A stretch of 64,000 nucleotides of DNA from Caproiciproducens sp. MSJ-32 (GCF_018918055.1 NZ_JAHLPS010000073.1:29514-93513), one strand, 5' to 3'; positions 1 through 9,041 are shown, numbered from the stretch's first letter. Numbers and translations: made by a program. Notes: a model not told the origin generated them from the sequence alone.

Positions 1-52
1 TAAAAAAAGACTCGAAGAACAAGTAGATGAAGTTTTAAAAGAAATAATATAA
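1..52 (+). CDS. 3' end of an upstream gene, possibly coaE (dephospho-CoA kinase)
   Basis: Sixteen sense codons followed by TAA at 50-52 are open from the left edge. The visible C-terminus reads LEEQVDEVLKEII. A short amphipathic end of this style is common in dephospho-CoA kinase, and coaE often sits just upstream of a lytic transglycosylase in clostridia. The product name is inferred from context and a few residues only; the catalytic part lies outside the window. Confidence 0.4.
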   Translation, partial: KKRLEEQVDEVLKEII

Positions 53-70
53 GATTTTGGAGGGTTACCT

Positions 71-724
71 TTGATATGGAAGGGTAAATTATTTAAAAAT
101 GTACTAATTTTTTTAACAATATTTTTTAGTATGTTATTGATTATAAATTTATATTTTAATATCTCCTATCCTCTGTCATACAAAAATATAATTAGAAAAT
201 ATTCTAAACAATTTGATGTGGATCCTTATTTAGTAGCAGCAATAATAAATGTTGAGAGTAATTTTAATAAAGATGCTATATCTTCTAAAGATGCCCGAGG
301 GCTTATGCAAATTTCCCCAACTACAGGCAAATGGGCATCAGAGGTTTTAACAATAGAAAATTTTACTTTGGATAGATTATTTGAACCAGATGTAAATATA
401 ATGATAGGGACTTGGTATATAAATATGTTATCCAAAGAATTTAACAATGATTTATATTTAGTATTAGCAGCCTATAATGGCGGTAGTGGTAATGTAAGTA
501 AGTGGCTAGAGGACAAAAAATATTGTGATGATGGAGAAAATTTAAGAAAAATTCCATTTAAGGAAACAGAGCAATATGTAGAGAAAGTGATTAAAAATTA
601 TGAAATATACAAGAAATTGTATGATGGTCAATTTGAAAATCTCAATGATGATAATAGTTCTTTGCTTATAATATTATTTCATAATATAAAAAAATTAATT
701 AAAGCTTTTATAATATATAAATAA
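71..724 (+). CDS. Membrane-anchored lytic transglycosylase (SLT/GH23 type)
   Basis: This enzyme would cleave the MurNAc-GlcNAc bond of peptidoglycan non-hydrolytically, on the outer face of the membrane. The 217-residue product has one N-terminal membrane segment (about residues 8-31) and then an SLT domain. The catalytic Glu lies in VESNFN (E62), followed by GLMQI (77-81) and AAYNGGSGNV (133-142), the family's ordered motifs. The start is TTG behind GGAGGG at 59-64. It begins 18 bases after the preceding stop and is followed at once by a lipoprotein gene, so the three are probably co-transcribed. The family call is firm; whether it acts in growth, division or sporulation cannot be told. Confidence 0.9.
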   Translation: MIWKGKLFKNVLIFLTIFFSMLLIINLYFNISYPLSYKNIIRKYSKQFDVDPYLVAAIINVESNFNKDAISSKDARGLMQISPTTGKWASEVLTIENFTLDRLFEPDVNIMIGTWYINMLSKEFNNDLYLVLAAYNGGSGNVSKWLEDKKYCDDGENLRKIPFKETEQYVEKVIKNYEIYKKLYDGQFENLNDDNSSLLIILFHNIKKLIKAFIIYK

Positions 725-750
725 TATAGATGGCAAAAGGGGGAGTGGAT

Positions 751-2508
751 TTGAATTTTAATAAGGTGATACTTATAATATTGGCTTTAATCATGTTAAT
801 TGTAACAGTAGGATGTGAAAAAGATTTTCAAGATGACCATATGGTTGATTTAGATGTAGATGTAAATGTAGAAAAAGAGTATAAGCCTGAGTTTGGTGGT
901 GAATTAATACTTCCTTTAACTATTATAAAAACATTAAATCCTTTAATAAACGAAAATGCAAGTTATTACTATTTTAGTAAACTTATATATGAAGGATTAT
1001 TTGAGTTAGATGATAATTTGAATATTAAAAATCAATTAGCTGAAGATTATACTGTTAAGGACGGAGGAAGAGTAATTAGTATTAAACTTAGAGAAGATGT
1101 ATTGTGGCATGATGGTGAAAAGTTTACGGCAGAAGATGTTGCTTTTACTATAAACACAATTAAATATGCTAATAATGATATTGGTTATAAAAAGATGTTT
1201 GATAATGCATTTGGCAGTTTCATAAATTCAGATATACGTAAAATTATAGATGTACAGGTGATTGATAGCTATAATATAGATATAATATTTAATAAAAAAT
1301 TTAGTCATGAATTGGAAATATTGACATTTCCAATTTTACCAAAACATAAATTTGTATTAGAAAAGGAAGATAAAAATGCCTATATAAATGCATTAGCAGA
1401 AGAGGATTTTGTTCCTATTGGTACGGGACCATATATGTTTGAAAAATACGATAAACATAAAACTATTTTTTTAAAAGCTTATGAACAATATAGAGAAGGT
1501 AGACCTTATATAGATAGTATAGTTGGGAAAATGTTAGAGGATGATGAATTATCTTTAGTAGCTTTTGAAACTGGACAAGTTCATCTTACTACAGCTTTAG
1601 ATATAGATTGGGAAAAATATGATCAAAACAATAGAATTAGAATATATGAATTTATTTCGCCTAATTATGAATTTTTAGGATTTAATTTTTCAAATAGTAT
1701 TTTTAGGAAAGAGGGAAGTAATAAACTAAGAAAGGCATTTGCTTATGGGATAGACAGACAGTCTATAATTCAGAGGGTGTATTTAGGGCATGGGACTCAA
1801 ACAGATTTACCAATTTACCCTAATTCATGGCTTTTATCAGAAGATTCTAATATCTATGGATACAATCCGTCCAAAGCCAAAGAAGAATTAGATAAATTAG
1901 GTTGGAAAGATGTAGATGGAGATGGGTTTTATGAAGATGAGCAAGGTAAAAAAGTTCAATTAAGGCTTATTACTAATTCATATAATCCTTTAAGATTAAA
2001 AGTGGCAGACATGATAGTAGAGAATTTGAATGACATAGGCATTTTTGTAGTTAAGGATTATCCAGAAAAAATACCTGAAAATATAACAGAGGAAATGAGA
2101 GAAGAACAATGGGAGCAAGTAAAAAACCGAATATTAAAAGGAGATTATGATATAGCCTTATTAGGTTGGCATTTATCAGTAATTCCAGAATTATCTTTTG
2201 CTTTTCATTCTACTCAAATAAAAGCAGGTACTAATTTTATTAGGTACAATAATAAAATGATGGATGAAGCTTTAATTGAAACTTTTATTTCAGTGAATAG
2301 AAATGATAAACTAAGAGCTTATGAAAAATTACAAACTATAATAAATGAAGATTTACCTTATGTAAGTTTGTTTTTTATAAATGAGGCTTTGCTTGTGGAT
2401 AAAAAGGTTATGGGAGATATAGATCCAACATTTTTTAATATTTATAGGAATATTGAAAAATGGTATATACCTAAGGAATTTCAGCAGGAGACAGTTGATA
2501 AAAAATGA
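751..2508 (+). CDS. Family 5 ABC transporter substrate-binding lipoprotein (peptide/nickel type)
   Basis: The product resembles OppA/DppA-class extracellular binding proteins that deliver oligopeptides or related solutes to an ABC permease. I place the start at TTG 751, because GGGGGAGTGG (739-748) precedes it and it gives a compact signal peptide; an ATG 21 bases earlier would put this site inside the gene. From 751 the hydrophobic segment ends in TVGC, with Cys22 the likely lipidated residue, although the lipobox lacks the usual Leu at -3. The mature part has the expected features: WHDGEKFTAEDV near residue 120, PIGTGPYMFEKYD, and the LRKAFAYGIDRQSII segment. No permease or ATPase genes adjoin it, so it is an orphan binding protein or works with distant partners. 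Confidence 0.85.
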   Translation: MNFNKVILIILALIMLIVTVGCEKDFQDDHMVDLDVDVNVEKEYKPEFGGELILPLTIIKTLNPLINENASYYYFSKLIYEGLFELDDNLNIKNQLAEDYTVKDGGRVISIKLREDVLWHDGEKFTAEDVAFTINTIKYANNDIGYKKMFDNAFGSFINSDIRKIIDVQVIDSYNIDIIFNKKFSHELEILTFPILPKHKFVLEKEDKNAYINALAEEDFVPIGTGPYMFEKYDKHKTIFLKAYEQYREGRPYIDSIVGKMLEDDELSLVAFETGQVHLTTALDIDWEKYDQNNRIRIYEFISPNYEFLGFNFSNSIFRKEGSNKLRKAFAYGIDRQSIIQRVYLGHGTQTDLPIYPNSWLLSEDSNIYGYNPSKAKEELDKLGWKDVDGDGFYEDEQGKKVQLRLITNSYNPLRLKVADMIVENLNDIGIFVVKDYPEKIPENITEEMREEQWEQVKNRILKGDYDIALLGWHLSVIPELSFAFHSTQIKAGTNFIRYNNKMMDEALIETFISVNRNDKLRAYEKLQTIINEDLPYVSLFFINEALLVDKKVMGDIDPTFFNIYRNIEKWYIPKEFQQETVDKK

Positions 2509-2522
2509 AAATGTATTATAAT
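2495..2522 (+). promoter_or_regulatory. Predicted SigA promoter for tRNA-Leu
   Basis: TTGATA (2495-2500) and TATAAT (2517-2522) are separated by 16 bases. The -35 lies within the last codons of the binding-protein gene, and the -10 is 25 bases upstream of the mature tRNA 5' end. Confidence 0.6.
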
Positions 2523-2546
2523 GTATATATACAACTAATATTAATT

Positions 2547-2630
2547 GCAGGAGTGGTGGAATAGGCAGACACGTACGCTTGAGGGGCGTATGGCACAGCC
2601 GTGAGGGTTCGAATCCCTTCTCCTGCACCA
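2547..2630 (+). tRNA. tRNA-Leu (anticodon GAG)
   Basis: A full cloverleaf is visible. The acceptor arms GCAGGAG and CTCCTGC pair, the anticodon stem TACGC/GCGTA encloses the loop TTGAGGG with anticodon GAG at 2581-2583, there is a variable region of the long class-II type, and the T loop is GGTTCGAATC. The CCA end is encoded (2628-2630). Its own promoter lies upstream and a hairpin terminator directly downstream. Confidence 0.96.
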
Positions 2631-2634
2631 GATA

Positions 2635-2667
2635 AACACAGGTAGACGTTTCTCCTGTGTTATTTTT
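2635..2667 (+). terminator. Rho-independent terminator after tRNA-Leu
   Basis: The 8-bp stem AACACAGG/CCTGTGTT (2635-2642 with 2654-2661) is followed by ATTTTT. Confidence 0.8.
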
Positions 2668-2709
2668 ATAATATAGTATAAACAAATTATCATATTAAGG
2701 TGATAACTT

Positions 2710-3759
2710 ATGACACATAGATCTATTATTCATGTGGATATGGATGCTTTTTATGCACAAATAGAGCAAAGAGATAATCCTAAATTAGTGGGTAAGCCTG
2801 TGATTATTGGCGGGACAAGTTCTAGAGGCGTAGTATCTACTGCTTCTTATGAAGCAAGAAGATATGGTGTTTATTCTGCAATGCCCATAGAAGCTGCAAA
2901 AAAACTTTGCCCAGAAGGAATATATTTACCAGTAAATATGGAAAAGTATAAGAAAGTATCAAGTGAAATTTATAATATATTTAAAAGGTATACTAAAATA
3001 TATGAACCTATTTCCATAGATGAAGCTTTTTTAGATGTAACTGGTAAAGATGCTCTAGAAATTGCTAAAGCTATAAAAAGTGATATAAAGAATGAACTTA
3101 AACTTACAGCATCAGTAGGTATATCTATAAATAAATTTTTAGCAAAATTAGCATCGGAAGCAGATAAACCTGATGGGCTAACTATTATAAAAAAAGATGA
3201 AATTTTATCTTTTTTAAGACCTTTACCTGTTAATAAAATTTGGGGTGTAGGTCCTAAAATGAATAGAGAATTAAATAAACTAGGGATTTATTATGTAAGA
3301 GATATACAAAATTACGATATAGAAGTATTAATGTCATTATTTGGCAAATGGGGCAAAGAAATATATGAACTTGCTTATGGAATAGATGAAAGGCCAGTAG
3401 AGCCTAATAATTTAAGTAAATCTATTGGAGAGGAAAAAACTTTTTTGAAGGATGTGTGTGATGTAAATATATTACTCAAGGCTCTAAAGAATTATTCCAT
3501 TAATCTTTCAAATAAACTTAAAAAAAGAGGATACTTAGCTAGAACCATTAGTATAAAAATAAAATACAAAGATTTTACTATAGAAAATAGAAGTGTAACA
3601 TTAAGTATTCCTACAAGAGATGAAAATATAATTTTTGATACAGCTAAATATATATTATTAAACAAATTTAATATAAATAAGGAAATTAGACTTATAGGGC
3701 TTATCCTTTCAAATTTAATATATCCTGAGGATCCTTTACAGTTAAGTATGAAAATATAA
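2710..3759 (+). CDS. dinB: DNA polymerase IV (Y family)
   Basis: This is a translesion DNA polymerase that extends distorted primer termini during the damage response. The 349-residue length is normal. Metal-binding acidic residues are in HVDMDAFYA (D10) and SIDEAFLDV (D104, E105); Tyr15 sits at the steric-gate position that excludes ribonucleotides. Helix-hairpin-helix and little-finger regions follow, with IWGVGPKMNRELNKLGI near residue 180. The C-terminus ends LQLSMKI; I see no clear clamp-binding motif of the QxxLF type, though QLSM may be a weak one. The gene stands alone between a terminator and the rnf promoter region. Confidence 0.95.
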   Translation: MTHRSIIHVDMDAFYAQIEQRDNPKLVGKPVIIGGTSSRGVVSTASYEARRYGVYSAMPIEAAKKLCPEGIYLPVNMEKYKKVSSEIYNIFKRYTKIYEPISIDEAFLDVTGKDALEIAKAIKSDIKNELKLTASVGISINKFLAKLASEADKPDGLTIIKKDEILSFLRPLPVNKIWGVGPKMNRELNKLGIYYVRDIQNYDIEVLMSLFGKWGKEIYELAYGIDERPVEPNNLSKSIGEEKTFLKDVCDVNILLKALKNYSINLSNKLKKRGYLARTISIKIKYKDFTIENRSVTLSIPTRDENIIFDTAKYILLNKFNINKEIRLIGLILSNLIYPEDPLQLSMKI

Positions 3760-4071
3760 AAGGAAACTATAGTTTTTTATATTTACAAACTATTATCTAT
3801 ATAAATTAATATATTATGAGCAAAATCTATCTTTAATAAATTAGACTATAATATTTTCATTCAATAATTAGCCTTAGGCATAATATAGTTAAAAATCTCA
3901 ATACGTCTATAGAGTATACATATAGCTAAAATAATGTTATAATAAATTATAAGAAGATGTGGTATGAGCCCTTTTGGGTGTTAGAAGGTGTTTTTTAATT
4001 ATAGCAGTTTAAAGGTAAAAAATGTTTTTGTTGATTATTAACTAAAGAATAGAGAAAATGAGGTGAAAAAG
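3760..4071 (+). other. Non-coding region between dinB and rnfC
   Basis: The 312 bases hold no convincing gene. About 130 bases lie between the predicted promoter and rnfC, so the rnf mRNA should have a leader of about 120 nt. That leader contains a GC-richer patch (3966-3980) with a short CCC/GGG hairpin and a 13-codon open frame from ATG 3957 to TAA 3998 that lacks a ribosome binding site. No known riboswitch was recognised, and no clear terminator was seen after dinB. Confidence 0.5.
3915..3943 (+). promoter_or_regulatory. Predicted extended -10 promoter of the rnf operon
   Basis: TGTTATAAT (3935-3943) is a perfect extended -10 element. TATACA (3915-3920), a 4/6 match to the -35 consensus, lies 17 bases upstream of its TATAAT. 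Transcription would start near 3950. Confidence 0.6.
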
Positions 4072-5406
4072 ATGAGTTTGAAAAATCTTACTTTTAAAGG
4101 TGGAGTTATGGTGCCTGGATATAAAGAATTTACGAGAGAAAAACCAATAGAAAGGGCTATAGAACCTTCTGTTGTAGCTATTCCATTGCATCAACATACT
4201 GGTGCACCTTGTGAGCCAATAGTAAAGGTTGGGGATAGCGTGAAGGTAGGTCAAAAGATTGGGCAATCAGATGCTTTTGTTTCAGCACCAGTTCATTCAT
4301 CTATATCTGGTATTGTAAAGAGCATAACTCCTATGGCTATACCTACAGGACTTACTGTTAATTGTGTAGTCATTGAGTCTGATGGGAAAAATGAATTGCA
4401 TGAACTAGTAAAGCCTTATAAAAGTTTAAAAGAATTAACTTCTGAAGAAATAATAAATATAATAAAGGAAGCTGGTATAACAGGAATGGGAGGTGCAGGA
4501 TTTCCTACTCATGTAAAACTATCACCACCACCGGAAAAAAAGATTGATACCATTATAATAAATGGTGCTGAATGTGAACCATATATAACGGCAGATCATA
4601 GAAATATGGTGGAAGAACCTGAAAAAATAATATTTGGTTTGAGAGCTATTATGAAAGCAGTAGTAGGAGTTGAAAAAGGAATTGTTGCTGTAGAAGAAAA
4701 CAAACCTGATGCAATAGAAGCTTTAAAAAATGTTTGTAAGGATTATGAAAGTATCAAAGTAGTATCTTTAAAAGCAAAATATCCTCAAGGGGATGAAAAG
4801 AGATTAATAGATGCTATTTTAGGGCGTCAAGTCCCATCTGGTGGACTTCCAATGGATGTAGGAGCTGTTGTATGCAATGTATCTACTACTAAAGCTGTTG
4901 CAGAAGCAATAAGTATGGGAAAACCTTTGTATGAAAGAGTAGTAACTGTTACTGGAAGAGGTATAAAGGAACCTAAAAATTTAATAGTGAAAATAGGGAC
5001 TAGCTTTAAGGATATAATAGAACAATGTGGCGGATTTACAGAAAACGCTCCGGGCAAGATAATTATGGGAGGACCTATGATGGGAATAAGTCAATTTTCA
5101 ATAAATGTACCAGTTATTAAAGGTACAGGTAGCATACTGATATTAACAAAAGAAGAAGCAGAACCAGTACAAGTTTCTTCTTGTATTAAATGTGGTAAAT
5201 GTGTTGAAGTTTGTCCAGTACATTTACAGCCACTATATTTAAGTACTTATTCTTTGAAAGAAAAGTTTGAAAAGGCAGAAGAATTTCATGCTCTTGATTG
5301 CATAGAATGTGGGGCATGTTCATATATATGTCCAGCAAAAAGGCCATTAGTTGAATCTATTCGTATTGCTAAAAGAGAAATAATTGCGAAAAGAAGGGGG
5401 ATATGA
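4072..5406 (+). CDS. rnfC: Rnf electron transport complex subunit C
   Basis: RnfC is the peripheral subunit expected to exchange electrons with NAD(H) in the ferredoxin:NAD oxidoreductase. It has the glycine-rich GMGGAGFPTHVK segment near residue 150 expected for the nucleotide/flavin fold, then two [4Fe-4S] motifs, CIKCGKCVEVCP (from about 371) and CIECGACSYICP (from about 410). The ATG at 4072 is chosen because GAGGTG (4060-4065) stands six bases before it; a GTG nine bases earlier is part of that binding site. First gene of rnfCDGEAB; its stop is next to the rnfD start. Length (444 residues) matches short clostridial RnfC proteins lacking the long C-terminal extension of enterobacterial forms. 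Confidence 0.96.
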   Translation: MSLKNLTFKGGVMVPGYKEFTREKPIERAIEPSVVAIPLHQHTGAPCEPIVKVGDSVKVGQKIGQSDAFVSAPVHSSISGIVKSITPMAIPTGLTVNCVVIESDGKNELHELVKPYKSLKELTSEEIINIIKEAGITGMGGAGFPTHVKLSPPPEKKIDTIIINGAECEPYITADHRNMVEEPEKIIFGLRAIMKAVVGVEKGIVAVEENKPDAIEALKNVCKDYESIKVVSLKAKYPQGDEKRLIDAILGRQVPSGGLPMDVGAVVCNVSTTKAVAEAISMGKPLYERVVTVTGRGIKEPKNLIVKIGTSFKDIIEQCGGFTENAPGKIIMGGPMMGISQFSINVPVIKGTGSILILTKEEAEPVQVSSCIKCGKCVEVCPVHLQPLYLSTYSLKEKFEKAEEFHALDCIECGACSYICPAKRPLVESIRIAKREIIAKRRGI

Positions 5407-5407
5407 A

Positions 5408-6397
5408 ATGAAAAACAAAGCGGCAACTACTTCTAAAGTTGATGAAATGGACTTTGAAGGGATGTTATTAGTTTCTTCATCTCCTCATATAAGATCAGAT
5501 GAAACTGTACAGAGGATAATGCTTGATGTAATAATAGCTCTAATACCAGCTATGATAGGAAGTGTCTATTTTTTTGGTATAAGTGCACTTAAGCTTATTT
5601 TAATTTCTGTTGCTTCATCTGTTTTGTTTGAAGCTTTAATCCAAAAGGCTTTTAAAAGAGAAGTTACCATAAATGATTTATCGGCAGTTATAACAGGAAT
5701 TTTAATTGCTTTCAATTTGCCAGCCAATGCACCGTTGTGGTTACCAATAATTGGTTCAGCATTTGCAATTATTATAGTAAAGCAATTTTTTGGAGGATTG
5801 GGTTCTAATTTTATGAATCCAGCTTTAGCAGCTAGAGCAATGCTTTTAACATCTTGGCCTAACCATATGTCAAGTTTTACAGGACCACGACCTGATGTAA
5901 TAACAACTGCCACTCCTTTGACTATAATGAAAACTGGTGGGACTCAGTTAACAGGATCAGAGTTACCTTCTCTTATGGATATGTTTGTTGGAAATATTCC
6001 TGGAGCTATAGGTGAAACATCTGCACTATTGTTATTGATAGGAGCTATATATTTAATAATAAGACAAGTTATTGATTGGCGAATACCAGTATTCTATATT
6101 GGAACAACTTTTATAATGTTAATATTATTAGGAGTGGAATCAGAGTTTTTACTTTACCATATATTAGGTGGAGGTTTAATCCTTGGAGCTTTTTATATGG
6201 CTACAGATTATGCTTCATCGCCTGTAACGTCTAAAGGTAGGATTATATATGGTATTGGAGCGGGGATACTTACTGCAATAATTAGAGTAAAGGGCGGATA
6301 CCCAGAAGGAGTATCTTATTCAATTTTGCTTATGAATATAGCAACTCCAATAATTGAAAAAATTACAAGACCTAGAGTTTTTGGGGAGGTGAAGTAA
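5408..6397 (+). CDS. rnfD: Rnf electron transport complex subunit D
   Basis: An integral membrane subunit of the NqrB/RnfD family, thought to carry covalently bound FMN and to lie on the electron and ion path. The 329-residue protein has a soluble N-terminus containing SSPHIRSDETVQRIM and then about eight to ten hydrophobic segments. The conserved region FGGLGSNFMNPALAARAML is clear. The likely FMN attachment Thr is in ITTATPLT; this differs from the usual SGAT-type motif, so the exact residue is inferred. The start is ATG 5408 behind AAGGGGG at the end of rnfC. Confidence 0.95.
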   Translation: MKNKAATTSKVDEMDFEGMLLVSSSPHIRSDETVQRIMLDVIIALIPAMIGSVYFFGISALKLILISVASSVLFEALIQKAFKREVTINDLSAVITGILIAFNLPANAPLWLPIIGSAFAIIIVKQFFGGLGSNFMNPALAARAMLLTSWPNHMSSFTGPRPDVITTATPLTIMKTGGTQLTGSELPSLMDMFVGNIPGAIGETSALLLLIGAIYLIIRQVIDWRIPVFYIGTTFIMLILLGVESEFLLYHILGGGLILGAFYMATDYASSPVTSKGRIIYGIGAGILTAIIRVKGGYPEGVSYSILLMNIATPIIEKITRPRVFGEVK

Positions 6398-6973
6398 ATG
6401 AATGAAACATTAAAATTAGGATTAATATTGTTTATTATAACTGCTGTATCAGCATCGGTTCTAGCAGTTTCAAATAATATAACTTCACCTAAAATAGCAG
6501 AAGCTGATAGAATAGCAGATCAAAAAGCAAAAGCTGAAATATTACCCCAAGGAGATGAATTTAGACTATTAAGTGAAGAAAAATTCAATGAAATAAAAGA
6601 AGAATATCCTAATGTAACTGAAATATTTGAAGCTTATAAAGGTGAAAAATTAGTGGGATATACTATTAAAAACATATCAAAAGGTTATGGTGGGGACATA
6701 GAAATTATGACTGGGATATCAACAGATGGAATGATCACGGGAATTAAAATTTTAAATCATTCTGAGACACCTGGGCTTGGAGCGAATCTTACTAAACCAC
6801 ATTTTATAAATTCATTTAAAAATAAACCGATAGATAAAGAATTGGTAGCATCTAAAAGTCCAGAGAATGATAATGAAATACAAGCTTTAACTAGTGCTAC
6901 CATAACTACTAATGCAGTATTAGATGGTGTCAATGTTGCTCGTGAAATATATAATTTAAAATTAGCTGATTAG
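6398..6973 (+). CDS. rnfG: Rnf electron transport complex subunit G (FMN-binding)
   Basis: RnfG is anchored by one N-terminal membrane helix (about residues 6-25) and faces outward with a covalent FMN. The FMN-binding domain is recognised by HSETPGLGAN near 121-130 and by LTSATITTNAV near 164-174; Thr168 in SAT is the probable flavinylation site. ATG 6398 directly follows the rnfD stop behind GGGGAGGTGAAG. The modification would need an ApbE flavin transferase, and one is encoded at 19053-20105. Confidence 0.95.
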   Translation: MNETLKLGLILFIITAVSASVLAVSNNITSPKIAEADRIADQKAKAEILPQGDEFRLLSEEKFNEIKEEYPNVTEIFEAYKGEKLVGYTIKNISKGYGGDIEIMTGISTDGMITGIKILNHSETPGLGANLTKPHFINSFKNKPIDKELVASKSPENDNEIQALTSATITTNAVLDGVNVAREIYNLKLAD

Positions 6974-6994
6974 CTGATAATGGAGGTGTAAATA

Positions 6995-7597
6995 GTGAAA
7001 TTATCCAAAGTATTTTATAATGGATTAATAAAAGAAAATCCAATATTTGTACAATTAATAGGTATGTGTTCGGTTTTAGCAGTAACATCTTCAGCTGTAA
7101 ATGGTTTGGCTATGGGATTGGCAGTTACTGGAGTATTAGTTGGTTCAAATTTAGTAATATCTCTTCTTAGAAAGGTAATTCCAGATAAAATTCGTATACC
7201 TGCCTTCGTAGTGGTTATAGCTACTTTTGTTACTATAGTGGAGATGTTTATGAAAGCGTATACTCAAGATTTATACAATGCTTTAGGTATATTTATACCA
7301 TTGATAGTAGTTAACTGTATTATATTAGCAAGGGCAGAAGCTTTTGCATCTAAAAATGGGGTTTTAGCTTCAGTAGTTGACGGACTAGGCATGGGTCTTG
7401 GATATACTCTAGCTTTATTAATATTAGGTAGTTTAAGGGAAATATTAGGTGCTGGTAGTATATTTGGGAAGCAATTATTTGGTTCTTCCTTTGAGCCAGC
7501 ATTAATTTTTATAATGCCTCCAGGAGCATTCATATTATTAGGAATATTGATAGCTATTTTCAATACTATTAGGAAGAAAAAATCAATTATAGAATAG
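6995..7597 (+). CDS. rnfE: Rnf electron transport complex subunit E
   Basis: A six-helix membrane subunit, homologous to RnfA, that pairs with it in the membrane core of the ion-pumping complex. The 200-residue sequence shows the family segments KENPIFVQLIGMCSVLAVT, PLIVVNCIILARAEAFA and DGLGMGLGYTLALL. The Cys in VNCIILARAE and the one in GMCS correspond to the cysteines that hold the intramembrane iron-sulfur centre between RnfA and RnfE. The start is GTG behind GGAGGTG. Confidence 0.95.
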   Translation: MKLSKVFYNGLIKENPIFVQLIGMCSVLAVTSSAVNGLAMGLAVTGVLVGSNLVISLLRKVIPDKIRIPAFVVVIATFVTIVEMFMKAYTQDLYNALGIFIPLIVVNCIILARAEAFASKNGVLASVVDGLGMGLGYTLALLILGSLREILGAGSIFGKQLFGSSFEPALIFIMPPGAFILLGILIAIFNTIRKKKSIIE

Positions 7598-7615
7598 GAT
7601 TAGAGGAGGAGAAAA

Positions 7616-8188
7616 ATGAATATATTTACAATATTGATAAGTACTATATTTGTAAACAATTTTGTATTGGCTCGTTTTTTAGGTATATGTCCTTTTTTGG
7701 GGGTATCTAATAAAACAGAAACAGCAACAGGTATGAGTATTGCTGTAACTTTTGTTGTTACTTTATCATCTATAATTACTTATGGAATTCAGAAAGGAAT
7801 CTTAGATAAACTTGGATTAGAATATCTTCAAACTATAGTATTTATATTGGTTATTGCTGCATTGGTTCAATTTGTTGAGATGGTAATGAAAAAAACTAGC
7901 CCAACTTTATATAGTGCATTAGGAGTATATCTTCCTTTAATAACTACAAATTGTGTGGTATTAGGAGTTGCAATATTAAATATACAAGAAGGTTATAATT
8001 TAGTTGAAACTATATTTAATGCTATAGGTGCGTCTCTTGGATTTGGATTAGCTTTGATATTAATATCAGGGATAAGAGAACAATTAGAATTAAATGATGT
8101 ACCAGAAGCTTTGGAAGGTTTTCCTATTGCATTAATAACTGCAGGTCTGATGTCTATCGCATTTTTAGGATTTAATGGACTAGCATAG
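7616..8188 (+). CDS. rnfA: Rnf electron transport complex subunit A
   Basis: The 190-residue membrane subunit is predicted to have six helices. It shows NNFVLARFLGICPFLGVSNK near the start and PLITTNCVVLGVAILN in the second half, which supply the cysteines expected to share an Fe-S centre with RnfE. Both halves are related in inverted topology, as in the family. The gene begins with ATG behind AGGAGGAG and is 18 bases after rnfE. Confidence 0.96.
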   Translation: MNIFTILISTIFVNNFVLARFLGICPFLGVSNKTETATGMSIAVTFVVTLSSIITYGIQKGILDKLGLEYLQTIVFILVIAALVQFVEMVMKKTSPTLYSALGVYLPLITTNCVVLGVAILNIQEGYNLVETIFNAIGASLGFGLALILISGIREQLELNDVPEALEGFPIALITAGLMSIAFLGFNGLA

Positions 8189-8199
8189 GAGGTGAAATA

Positions 8200-9000
8200 A
8201 TGAGCATTATATATCCAATTGCTGTATTAGGAGGATTGGGACTATTATTTGGATTAGGTTTATCTTTAGCATCTAAGGCTTTTTCAGTAGAAAGGGATCC
8301 AAGGATTGATGAGATAAGAGAAGTTTTACCTGGCGCTAATTGTGGGGCATGTGGTTATCCTGGTTGTGATGGATTGGCTTCAGCAATTGTTGCAGGAGAA
8401 GCACCAGTAGATGCTTGTAATGTTGGTGGTACACCAGTAGCTGAAAAAATAGCAGATATTATGGGAGTAAATGTTACGGAAAGTGTTAGATATGTTGCTA
8501 CGGTACTTTGTCAAGGGGATTTTAATAAAGCTAAGGAAAAATATATTTATGATGGAATCATGGATTGTAGAGCACAGAATATGTTAGCTGGTGGGAGCAA
8601 ATCTTGCTCTTATGGATGTTTAGGTTATGGTACATGTAAAGATGTTTGTGAATTTGATGCAATTCAAATTATAGATGGAATTGCAGTTATAGATAAAGAT
8701 AAGTGTACTGCTTGTAAAAGATGTATAAGCGTATGCCCTAAAGGAATCATTGAACTAATACCCTATGAACAAGAGGTAATTATAAAATGTAAAAGTAGAG
8801 ATCCAGGTAAAATAGTTAGAAATAATTGTAATATTGGTTGTATTGGTTGCGGAATTTGTGCTAAAAATTGTCCTCAAGAAGCTATTGAACTTGAAAATAA
8901 TTTAGCAAAAATTGATTATGAAAAATGTGTTAATTGTGGAATTTGTGCAGAGAAATGTCCTACTAAAGCTATTTATGCGAATTTAAAAATAAAAAAATAG
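8200..9000 (+). CDS. rnfB: Rnf electron transport complex subunit B (polyferredoxin)
   Basis: RnfB accepts electrons from reduced ferredoxin. One N-terminal membrane helix (about 5-25) is followed by the Fe-S domain ANCGACGYPGC with C48, C51, C56 and C73, and then by ferredoxin-like clusters: the cysteines around SCSYGCLGYGTCKDVC, CTACKRCISVCPKG, CIGCGICAKNCPQE and CVNCGICAEKCPTK. This is the long clostridial/acetogen form with several [4Fe-4S] centres. It is the last gene of the operon and is followed by a strong terminator. Confidence 0.96.
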   Translation: MSIIYPIAVLGGLGLLFGLGLSLASKAFSVERDPRIDEIREVLPGANCGACGYPGCDGLASAIVAGEAPVDACNVGGTPVAEKIADIMGVNVTESVRYVATVLCQGDFNKAKEKYIYDGIMDCRAQNMLAGGSKSCSYGCLGYGTCKDVCEFDAIQIIDGIAVIDKDKCTACKRCISVCPKGIIELIPYEQEVIIKCKSRDPGKIVRNNCNIGCIGCGICAKNCPQEAIELENNLAKIDYEKCVNCGICAEKCPTKAIYANLKIKK

Positions 9001-9012
9001 AAATTTCCAGTT

Positions 9013-9041
9013 AGAGCCTATATATAGGCTCTTTCATTTTT
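9013..9041 (+). terminator. Terminator of the rnf operon
   Basis: The 8-bp stem AGAGCCTA/TAGGCTCT with loop TATA is followed by TTCATTTTTT. Confidence 0.85.

Noticed and set aside
2353..2685. An open frame on the - strand across tRNA-Leu
   Set aside because: It encodes the well-known false peptide (EKGFEPSRL-like) obtained by translating the T arm of a tRNA backwards; it also overlaps the binding-protein gene.
3957..3998. 13-codon frame in the rnf leader as an annotated gene
   Set aside because: No ribosome binding site and too close to the predicted start; kept only as a low-interest observation.
4030..4047. TTGTTGATTATTAACTAA as a possible Rex operator before rnfC
   Set aside because: Only about 10 of 14 fixed positions of the Rex consensus match, the half-site spacing is off by one, and it lies some 80 bases after the predicted start site.
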